Assembly: GCA_030694465.1 (NCBI GenBank)
Contig: JAUXYJ010000023.1
Coordinates: 62,001 to 126,000 of the forward strand
Length of the DNA: 64,000 nt
Direction: 5' to 3'
Origin: Deltaproteobacteria bacterium
GTDB taxonomy: Bacteria > Myxococcota_A > Polyangia > Polyangiales > Ga0077539
In this document: positions 57,374 through 64,000 of the stretch, in pieces
Layout: each line of letters opens with the position of its first letter
Position numbering within the stretch: the first letter of the stretch is position 1
Notes under the pieces: model-generated
What the model was told of the DNA's origin: nothing
Seen by the model: only the letters and a program-made list of their open reading frames with translations
Databases searched by the model: none
Made by a program: the position numbers and the translations under genes

Positions 57374-59245
57374 GTGTCAAGTCATCGAATGCTTCGTCGA
57401 TTGGGTATTAGCGCGCTGCTCGCTGCTGCAGTGGGCGTGACCAGCGGAACCGCGAGCGCGCAAGGCACGGCCTACGCGTTCAATCGCTATGAGCCGACCC
57501 CTGCGGGCGACACTTTTTTCGCCGCTCAGCGCCCCTGGTACTCTCCTGGGGATGGCTCGTTTGGCATCCGTGGCGGCCTCGTCGCGGACTACGCCTACCG
57601 CCCCCTTGTCCAGCGTAACGCCGCAGGAATGGACGCGAGCAACGTCCTTATCGAGCACATGTTGCTCGTGCACGCACAGCTCGGTGTTGGCTTTCTCGAC
57701 CGCATCAATGTGCATCTCAACGTGCCCATGTTGCTCTTGCAGACCGGCGGTGGCGCAGCCGCAGGCCCCTTCACGGCGTTTACAAGCCCCGCCATCGGCG
57801 ACATGCGTTTGGGCGCTCGCGTGAGGCTCTTTGGCCACGCCGATCGTGACCCGATCTCGTTGCACTTGGGCGGAAACTTCTTCTTCAACGCGGGACTGCT
57901 CACCGGCAACACCAACACCAACGTCTCGGACAACCTGTTCCGTGGCAAGTTTGACCTGACCGCGGCGGGCCGCGCGTCGATCCTCCGTTGGTCGTTCGGT
58001 GTGGGTTTTCACTACCGCGACGTCAACGTCTCGTTTCAGAGTGGCGCACCTCCTCAAGCGGGTCACGAGCTCTACGGCAGCGCAGGCCTCGGTGTCGCGC
58101 TCTTGCAAGACCGACTCACCATCGGCGCTGAGGGTTGGCTGTCGTCCGGCATCTCCAATCTCTTCGGATACCCATGGACCAACGGTGAAGTCATCGCGGG
58201 CGTCCATTACCTCATCGCAGACACCATCTTGGTGGGCGCTGGCGCTGGCCCAGGGCTCTCGCAAGGCGCAGGGACCCCGACGGTCCGCGGTCTGTTCACA
58301 GTCGCCTACGCGCCCGTCCGCCGTCCGGTGGTGGCGGGTCCCGGCGATGCCGACGGCGATGGCGTTCTCGACCCCGACGATCAGTGTGTAGACGTCCCCC
58401 AAGGCGAGCATCCCGATCCCGCACGCATCGGCTGCCCCCTCGTGGACACCGACCACGACGGCGTCTTTGATGGCGAAGACCAATGCGTCAACGAGCCCAT
58501 GGGCGATCACCCCGACACCGCGCGCCGCGGGTGCCCACTCGCAGACACCGACCGCGACGGCGTCTTCGATGACACCGATCAGTGTGTCAACGAGCCTCAA
58601 GGGGAGCACCCCGACCCCGCACGCGTCGGTTGCCCCGATGGCGACGCGGACAGCGATGGCGTACTCAACGGTGCCGACCAGTGCCGTGATGTTCCCGCTG
58701 GCGATCATCCCGATCCCGCACGCGCCGGATGCCCCCTCCCCGACCGCGACGGTGACACCGTCGTGGACCCCGAAGATCACTGCCCCGACGTCGCAGGATC
58801 TCCGCATCCAGACCCCATGCGCAATGGCTGCCCCGGCTTGGTCCGTGTGCAAAACGGCATGCTCCAGATCCTCGCGCCGGTGTTCTTCGCGACCAACCGC
58901 GACCGCATTCTTCCGCGCTCGTTTCCAGTGTTGACCGCTGTGGCTGACGCCCTCCGTGCGGTCCCCTCGATCCGTCGTGTGTCCGTTGAAGGCCACACCG
59001 ATGACGTCGGCGACGACGCGCGCAACATGGACCTGTCCAACCGCCGCGCGATCAGCGTCGTGACCTTCTTGACCCAGCACCAGGTCGACGCAGGTCGCCT
59101 CGAAGCCCACGGCTTCGGCGAGACTCGCCCCGAGCGCCCCATTGACGGTCTTCGTGGTCGTCCGCTCCGTGAGGCACGCTCGCTCAATCGCCGCGTGAAC
59201 TTCCGTATCACGGACCCGGCGACCCGCGCTCCGGCAGCCAACTGA
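57374..59245 (+). CDS. OmpA-family outer-membrane protein with five TSP3 repeats
   Basis: The start is fixed at the GTG at 57374 by AGGAGG eight bases upstream, giving 623 residues with a signal peptide ending ASA. About 290 residues of beta-barrel-like sequence follow. Then come five consecutive 33-residue thrombospondin type-3 repeats (325-489), rich in DxDxDG calcium loops. The C-terminal OmpA domain has RVSVEGHTDDVGDD and NMDLSNRRA, which bind peptidoglycan diaminopimelate. It should tether the outer membrane to the cell wall through a calcium-stiffened rod. The 291-base spacer before it includes a small hairpin GCCCT/AGGGC at 57259-57272. Confidence 0.92.
   Translation: MSSHRMLRRLGISALLAAAVGVTSGTASAQGTAYAFNRYEPTPAGDTFFAAQRPWYSPGDGSFGIRGGLVADYAYRPLVQRNAAGMDASNVLIEHMLLVHAQLGVGFLDRINVHLNVPMLLLQTGGGAAAGPFTAFTSPAIGDMRLGARVRLFGHADRDPISLHLGGNFFFNAGLLTGNTNTNVSDNLFRGKFDLTAAGRASILRWSFGVGFHYRDVNVSFQSGAPPQAGHELYGSAGLGVALLQDRLTIGAEGWLSSGISNLFGYPWTNGEVIAGVHYLIADTILVGAGAGPGLSQGAGTPTVRGLFTVAYAPVRRPVVAGPGDADGDGVLDPDDQCVDVPQGEHPDPARIGCPLVDTDHDGVFDGEDQCVNEPMGDHPDTARRGCPLADTDRDGVFDDTDQCVNEPQGEHPDPARVGCPDGDADSDGVLNGADQCRDVPAGDHPDPARAGCPLPDRDGDTVVDPEDHCPDVAGSPHPDPMRNGCPGLVRVQNGMLQILAPVFFATNRDRILPRSFPVLTAVADALRAVPSIRRVSVEGHTDDVGDDARNMDLSNRRAISVVTFLTQHQVDAGRLEAHGFGETRPERPIDGLRGRPLREARSLNRRVNFRITDPATRAPAAN
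58346..58840 (+). repeat. Five tandem 99-base units encoding TSP3 repeats
   Basis: Five in-frame units of exactly 99 bases (33 codons) run without gaps. Each starts DxDxDG, or a close variant (DRDGDT in the last), and ends with GCPxx. Units 1-4 share HPD-x-AR before GC; the last is the most divergent (HPDPMRNGC). This is a protein-level tandem repeat that could expand or contract by recombination. Confidence 0.92.
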
Positions 59246-59293
59246 TCGACGCTCGCGCTCTGGGCACATCGATCGCCTAAGTAGGGGACAGTG

Positions 59294-59315
59294 ACGCTGT
59301 GGGGGGGCACAGCGT
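59294..59315. terminator. Stem-loop after the OmpA gene
   Basis: Perfect eight-base arms ACGCTGTG (59294-59301) and CACAGCGT (59308-59315) enclose six G residues, 48 bases after the OmpA stop. There is no U tract, so it may be a weak or Rho-assisted end, or an RNA-stabilising stem. Confidence 0.4.
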
Positions 59316-59424
59316 GCCGCGAGCTCGCCGTAAAATGGCGATCGCGCACGGCATCACGTAAGAGCCCTTGCGCGAGCTGGCGGCGCGGTCGCTGTTGCGC
59401 TCGCGTCAGTGAAGGGAGCTACAC

Positions 59425-60759
59425 GTGCGTGTCCTAAAGTTCGGGGGAACCTCCGTCGGCGACGCAGCGAGAATTGTCGCAGTGTGTGACATTGTCGCGA
59501 GCAAAATTGCAGACGATTCGTGCATCGTGGTGGTCAGCGCGGCGGCCAAGATGACCGACCTTTTGTTGCGTGCAGGCCGAGCGGCGGCCGAGGGTCGCGA
59601 CGAGCTTGAGACGATCACGACGCGGGTCCGGCAGCTCACCCAAGCGCTGTCACTTGAAGACTCCGTCGTGGTTGAGCCACTCAACCAGTTGGCAAAGGTT
59701 CTCGCTGAAGTGCGAGTCCTGGGCCGCTGCAGTGATGAGCACTTCGACTCCATCGCGGCGACAGGTGAGCGGGTGTCTGCGAGGCTGGTCTCTGCGGCGC
59801 TATGCGCGCGAGGCACGCCTGCGCGGGCGATCGACGCGGACCACGCAGGGATGATCACCGACGAGCGGTTTGGAGCCGCAGAGCCGCTGCCTGAGAGTGA
59901 CGAGCTGCTTCGGCATGCGTTGGCAAAGCCACAGGGCTATGTGGCTGTCGTGACTGGCTTTTTGGGGCGCACGCGGGATGGGCGCACCACGACGCTGGGG
60001 CGAGGCGGCAGTGACTACAGCGCAGCGATTATTGGCGCGGCAGTGGGCGCGGACGAGATCGAGATTTGGACCGACGTCGACGGCGTCATGACTGCGGATC
60101 CGCGCGTTGAGCCCGAGGCGGTGACCATCGCGTCGCTGTCGTTTGGAGAGGCCGCGGAGCTCGCCTATTTTGGCGCGAAGGTGCTGCATCCAAAGACGAT
60201 TCACCCTGCAATTCGACAGAGTATTCCTGTGCGTGTGCTCAACACGTTTGCGCCTACGCGGCCTGGGACCGTGATCACCCAGGCGGGCGCGATCGTGGAT
60301 CCGTCGCATCCCGCGCGCGCGATCGCGGCGAAGAAGAACATCACGGTCGTGCAGGTCGTCTCGTCACGCATGTTGCTCGCCGATGGCTTCTTGGCGAAGA
60401 TCTTTGAGGTCTTTGCGCGCTATCGCATCGTGGTTGACATGGTGGCGACGAGCGAAGTGAGCGTGTCGCTCACGGTCGATCGAGAGGATCATCTTGGTGC
60501 GGCATGTGATGAGCTACGCGCGATTGGCGAGGTCCATGTACAGCGCGGCCGAGCGCTTGTGGCGGTCGTAGGCCTCGGCGTGGGCGCCACGGTAGGGATC
60601 GCGGGCCGTGTGTTTTCTGCGCTCGCGCGGGCGCGGGTCAACATCGAGCTGATCTCCGCGGGGTCGGGAAGAACCAACATGAGCATGGTGGTCTCTGAGC
60701 TCGACGCCGATCGCGCCGTGCGCGCATTGCACCACGCGCTCTTTGCAGAGAGCGCCTAG
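59425..60759 (+). CDS. lysC: Aspartate kinase (lysC type)
   Basis: The 444-residue enzyme phosphorylates aspartate in the first step to lysine, methionine, threonine and diaminopimelate. LKFGGTSVG opens the amino-acid-kinase fold and TLGRGGSDYSAA is a conserved block. The C-terminal approximately 140 residues are ACT domains (VDMVATSEVSVSLTVD, SMVVSELDADRAV) for feedback control, as in class AKIII enzymes. The GTG at 59425 has AGGGAG upstream. It lies three bases before lysA, so both are surely one unit for lysine and cell-wall diaminopimelate. Confidence 0.95.
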   Translation: MRVLKFGGTSVGDAARIVAVCDIVASKIADDSCIVVVSAAAKMTDLLLRAGRAAAEGRDELETITTRVRQLTQALSLEDSVVVEPLNQLAKVLAEVRVLGRCSDEHFDSIAATGERVSARLVSAALCARGTPARAIDADHAGMITDERFGAAEPLPESDELLRHALAKPQGYVAVVTGFLGRTRDGRTTTLGRGGSDYSAAIIGAAVGADEIEIWTDVDGVMTADPRVEPEAVTIASLSFGEAAELAYFGAKVLHPKTIHPAIRQSIPVRVLNTFAPTRPGTVITQAGAIVDPSHPARAIAAKKNITVVQVVSSRMLLADGFLAKIFEVFARYRIVVDMVATSEVSVSLTVDREDHLGAACDELRAIGEVHVQRGRALVAVVGLGVGATVGIAGRVFSALARARVNIELISAGSGRTNMSMVVSELDADRAVRALHHALFAESA

Positions 60760-60762
60760 GCG

Positions 60763-62004
60763 ATGGCTCACTCAACGGACAAACCAGGGCAGTGGCCACG
60801 GGCACGAAGCGCTCGGTATTGGGAGTCGCTCGCGGCCAGCGTGGGCACTCCGTTTTATGCCTATGATCGCCGAGTGCTCGCGCAGCAAGCACGTGTACTT
60901 CGCGAGGCTTTTTTCGGAACAGAGCTCCGATACGCGATGAAAGCCAACGCCAATCCGGCGCTGTTGCGTGCGGTCGCGGACGAGAAGATCGGCATCGACG
61001 CCGTGAGCGCTTGGGAGGCTCGTTTGGCACATGCAAACGGGCATCGTCGTTCGCGCATTTTGTACACCGGAAACTTTCCGTCAGACGACGAACTGCGCGC
61101 GATCGCTTCGCGAGGGATCGTCGCCAACCTCGACGCGCTCTCTGCCATCGATCGATACGGAAAAATCGCGAAAGGCAGCAAAATCGCTATCCGAGTGGAT
61201 CTCGAGAGGGGCGCTGGCCATCACCCACACGTTGTCACCGCGGGTGTGGATAGCAAGTTTGGCCTCGCGCGCGAAGACCTCCCCGCGGCGCTTGAGATCG
61301 TGCGCAAGCGCGGGCTGCGGCTCGTGGGGCTGCACCAGCACATCGGCAGTGGGCTGTGCACCGACGCCCACCGAGAGGTGTGGCTCGAGGCCGCGGACGC
61401 GCTCTTTGACCTCGCGATTTCGACCGAAAAATCACACGGAATTCTAGACTTCATCGACGTCGGCGGGGGCTTCGGCGTGGCGTATCCCGACGACGCACAC
61501 GACCCTGATCTTGCGCAGTGGGGGCGCTCGCTCAGCGAGGCTTTTGTGCGCCGCTGGCCCAGCAAAGACCGGAGGCCAAGGCTCTTGATTGAGCCGGGCC
61601 GGTCGCTCGTGGCGGCGTGTGGTGCGCTCATCACGCGGGTGACAACGATCAAGCCCGCGCGCGACCGCGTGTGGGTCGGCGTAGATGCTGGGATGCACAC
61701 GTTGGTGCGCCCCGCGATGTACGGGAGCTATCACCCGATTTGGCCCGTTCGCGAGAGAAAATCCAAGCCAACCGAGTGCTGGATTGTAGGACCCATTTGC
61801 GAATCGGGAGACGTCCTCGCCGAGCGACGGGGGATGCCTCTCCCGCGCGAAGGCGACCTGCTCGTCATCGGAATGGTCGGTGCGTACGGATACGCGATGG
61901 CGTCGACCTACAATTTGCGGCCGAAGCCTGCAGAACTGCTCATCGACGGGGATCGGTGGGAGCAGGTCACTCGCGCGAGTCGCTATGCAGAGGTGTGCGG
62001 GTGA
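60763..62004 (+). CDS. lysA: Diaminopimelate decarboxylase
   Basis: The 413-residue PLP enzyme makes lysine from meso-diaminopimelate. Lys60 in YAMKANANP carries PLP. HQHIGSG, DVGGGFG and EPGRSLVA are family motifs, and the substrate-binding GPICESGD is near the end. Fold type III length is normal. It follows lysC by three bases and is almost certainly co-expressed. With lysC it brackets the start and end of the lysine branch. Confidence 0.96.
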   Translation: MAHSTDKPGQWPRARSARYWESLAASVGTPFYAYDRRVLAQQARVLREAFFGTELRYAMKANANPALLRAVADEKIGIDAVSAWEARLAHANGHRRSRILYTGNFPSDDELRAIASRGIVANLDALSAIDRYGKIAKGSKIAIRVDLERGAGHHPHVVTAGVDSKFGLAREDLPAALEIVRKRGLRLVGLHQHIGSGLCTDAHREVWLEAADALFDLAISTEKSHGILDFIDVGGGFGVAYPDDAHDPDLAQWGRSLSEAFVRRWPSKDRRPRLLIEPGRSLVAACGALITRVTTIKPARDRVWVGVDAGMHTLVRPAMYGSYHPIWPVRERKSKPTECWIVGPICESGDVLAERRGMPLPREGDLLVIGMVGAYGYAMASTYNLRPKPAELLIDGDRWEQVTRASRYAEVCG

Positions 62005-62122
62005 CGCTCGGCTGAGAGGCCTCGGCCTGCGTGAAAGCGCATCAATCGCCTCAAAGTGCGTGGTCGAATCGAGTCCGTGCTTGCGATGACTGCCGTTCGT
62101 TTGCGACGGTAGGACACGACGG

Positions 62123-64000
62123 ATGGCCAACGACACAAGCGCGCATGGGGCACCTGACGGTACGGTTTCGACGCGTCATCCGACACAGCTCGCTGTGCTC
62201 TTGGCGAGCGCTGGGACACCGCCATTTGACAGGCATCGGGCTGCGATCGCAGCGTCGCGGCTCTTTGATGATTTTGTCCTAGCGCCAGGGAGACGTGAGC
62301 TCTTCTTGGGCCCCGGCGGGTTGTTTGCGCCCTCGGGCCACGGCATCGATCCGCGACATGATGCCCTCGCGCGAGTGCTTCGGACGATCGCCGCGGGGCT
62401 CCGTGGGCGCATCGAAGCGCACGAGACCGCGTCAGGGACCAAAGATTTGCTCCGTGGAACCGCGGGCCTCGCGGCCTCGCGCATCGAAGGCCAGCTCGGC
62501 GGATTTGACCCACGACGTGGCGTCGCGACGAGCTTCTCGTCCGAGCTGATGTTGGGCTCTCTGCGCCCCTCGGTCGATCCCATCGACGCGGCCGACGCGG
62601 GCATCTTGCGACGGCTCCTTGCGCTCTCGTTGCGCGGCGCGATGGTGTCAAAACCTGCCCGGAGCTCCGGGCTTGTGACTGACCTCGCGGGCGCGACGCT
62701 CGTGCTCGCGGTGCTTGATTTGGCGGCCAACCCGCGCTCGGCGCTCAGGGCTGTGCGCGCAAAGCTCGCCCGCTCTGGGCGGCTCAGTGCCGACGAGTCT
62801 GCGTGGCCTCGTGAGGTCGGTCAGTCCTTGCGAGAGTGGCTCGCGCAGGCGATCGCGAGCGCGTCGTCATCGGGGAGCACGAGCCGCGAGCTCACCCGAG
62901 AGCCGGCCCTCGCCGCCGAAGTGCTGGACGTGTTTGGAATGTCTCTCGCGCTCGCGGTGTACGACGGGATGGTCCCGCAGCGAGAGAGCCCCTTGGTGGT
63001 CCCCGGGGTCGGTGCAGACGAGGCATTTACCGCGGCACCGATCGCGGTGGGGCCGGCGACCGCGGCGGTCTCTAGCCCGGTGCTGGGGCTGTTCTCGAAG
63101 ATCGAGTTTGTCGCCCTCCCGTTTGCGACCATCGAAGAGAGCCCCACGGCAGAGCAGTCCATCACCGAGTCCCGCCCGTCGCTCTCGCCCAAGCCCAAGG
63201 CGCTCGCCCTCGAAGAGACGGTGTTCGCGAAGACTCGCGAGAGCGTCAAGACCGCTACGCGTGGACACAACCTCGTAGGGCTGCTTGAGGCCAGCATTGA
63301 CCCCTACGCGCCGGCTCACACGTTTGTGCGAAGGACGCTTGATTCAGTGGCCTCGCGGATCACGCGCGCGGCGCTGTCGAGTGAGCCCAGCACGCAGGTC
63401 GTAGTGCTCGTGGGTCCCCGATCGGCGAGAGCGCGCGAAGTGCTCGCAACCATTGGAAAATCGCTGCTGAGCAGGGGCGCCAATTGGCACATTTTGGCGC
63501 CAAGACCCGACACGCAGACGCTCGCGTTTGAGCCGCTTCTTGACGCGATCGCGCCGCTGCGTCGCGCCGATATTTCGCGATGGATCGACATCGATTTGTC
63601 GCGAAGTATTGAGTTCAACGTCGACCCTGGGGCCAACCTTGTCATCAACGCGAGCGCGCTGGGTCGCACCACCGAAGCGCAAGCGTTTGCGCTCGCGCAG
63701 CTGTGCTCGGACGTCGCAGATCGTGCGCTGCCTCGCTCGCTCGTAGTGCTTGTCGGAGCGCCGAGCTATGGCGCCGCCGCGGCGTTGTCAGACGCGTTGG
63801 GTCGCTATGCAGAGCTGGAGCTCTCGGATGTTCCGCTGCGTGGTGGCGCGATCTCGTTGCTGCGCGTGGACGCCCCTGCCCCGGCCTCGACGCTCACCGA
63901 GCGCCCCGCGGACGAGCAACAGCTGTTGCGGGTGGCCGAAGCCTTCACGGGTCCTTCGCCGCTGGCTGAGCTCGCTGCGAGGGCCCTGTTGGTCCCCGCC
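62123..64000 (+). CDS. Uncharacterised large protein, C-terminus cut by window edge
   Basis: One reading frame stays open for 626 codons from the ATG at 62123 to the edge with no stop, so it is a real gene despite no known family. The N-terminal 60 residues are Ala/Gly-rich and soluble. Asp/Arg-rich helices and alternating hydrophobic strands follow, including STQVVVLVGPRSARAREVL and ANLVINASALGRTTEAQAF. There is no signal peptide or transmembrane segment. It is probably cytosolic. It starts 118 bases after lysA on the same strand, and no link to lysine synthesis is visible. Confidence 0.6.
   Translation, partial: MANDTSAHGAPDGTVSTRHPTQLAVLLASAGTPPFDRHRAAIAASRLFDDFVLAPGRRELFLGPGGLFAPSGHGIDPRHDALARVLRTIAAGLRGRIEAHETASGTKDLLRGTAGLAASRIEGQLGGFDPRRGVATSFSSELMLGSLRPSVDPIDAADAGILRRLLALSLRGAMVSKPARSSGLVTDLAGATLVLAVLDLAANPRSALRAVRAKLARSGRLSADESAWPREVGQSLREWLAQAIASASSSGSTSRELTREPALAAEVLDVFGMSLALAVYDGMVPQRESPLVVPGVGADEAFTAAPIAVGPATAAVSSPVLGLFSKIEFVALPFATIEESPTAEQSITESRPSLSPKPKALALEETVFAKTRESVKTATRGHNLVGLLEASIDPYAPAHTFVRRTLDSVASRITRAALSSEPSTQVVVLVGPRSARAREVLATIGKSLLSRGANWHILAPRPDTQTLAFEPLLDAIAPLRRADISRWIDIDLSRSIEFNVDPGANLVINASALGRTTEAQAFALAQLCSDVADRALPRSLVVLVGAPSYGAAAALSDALGRYAELELSDVPLRGGAISLLRVDAPAPASTLTERPADEQQLLRVAEAFTGPSPLAELAARALLVPA

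Noticed and set aside
57377-59269. 630-codon minus-strand open frame
   Set aside because: It is antisense to the OmpA-family gene with its strong start site; the translation has no recognisable domain.

Overview
The window looks like chromosomal DNA of a myxobacterium (phylum Myxococcota). This is inferred from several things together: high GC throughout; many lipoproteins whose lipobox is followed by an Asp/Ser/Thr-rich low-complexity linker; MopE-type and thrombospondin-type-3 repeats; a zinc-ribbon/GYF protein of the GltJ/AgmX gliding-motility type; a soluble Ser/Thr kinase; and a eukaryote-like sterol pathway of the kind known from a few myxobacteria. I would not name a genus. I found no rRNA, tRNA, transposase, integrase, phage gene or CRISPR array. 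The window reads as stable chromosome with densely packed genes.

Layout. 1-8.0 kb: an edge-truncated vWA lipoprotein, a lipoprotein M1 aminopeptidase, a phosphodiester glycosidase overlapping an ATP-grasp gene, and a ceramidase-like lipoprotein. 8.0-9.6 kb: a LuxR-type regulator with a degenerate receiver, and an FHA-GGDEF diguanylate cyclase. 9.8-15.6 kb: a sterol locus with squalene monooxygenase, squalene synthase and an oxidosqualene cyclase carrying cycloartenol-type residues, interrupted by an endostatin-like lipoprotein. 15.6-25.1 kb: a CBM9-like lipoprotein, a Nudix hydrolase, an HtrA-like protein without its catalytic triad, a 1239-residue GltD/PyrK-type flavoprotein, and two further lipoproteins that converge on a strong hairpin. 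25.3-37.9 kb: housekeeping genes (glmS, hisIE, pyrG, a folK-archease fusion, rlmN) among lipoproteins and small unknowns.

38.0-48.6 kb: a run of ten genes all on the minus strand. In order of transcription they are etfB, etfA, a double zinc-ribbon membrane protein, the GltJ/AgmX-like protein, sctS/fliQ, sctT/fliR, hpt, a TPR protein, a Nudix protein and a duplicated HTH regulator. 48.8-54.4 kb: a DUF790 nuclease-like gene with an unknown companion, an MFS transporter, and a pentahaem lipoprotein downstream of a small beta-barrel gene. 54.4-64 kb: a sodium/solute symporter, a Ser/Thr kinase, an OmpA-type cell-wall-binding barrel with five exact-length TSP3 repeats, the lysC-lysA pair, and an unrecognised protein that runs off the right edge.

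How the genes work together. The sterol genes supply three consecutive steps: farnesyl diphosphate to squalene, to 2,3-oxidosqualene, to a cyclised sterol. lysC and lysA supply the first and last steps of the diaminopimelate/lysine pathway. etfB and etfA encode the two subunits of one electron carrier. SctS and SctT are two of the inner-membrane export-gate subunits of a type III apparatus whose other parts are not in the window. The most notable observations are the cycloartenol-type sterol locus with its repeated GTCACTGA element, the HPPK-archease fusion, the export-gate pair beside a GltJ/AgmX-like gene, the pseudo-HtrA, and the internally duplicated regulator with an inverted repeat upstream of it.
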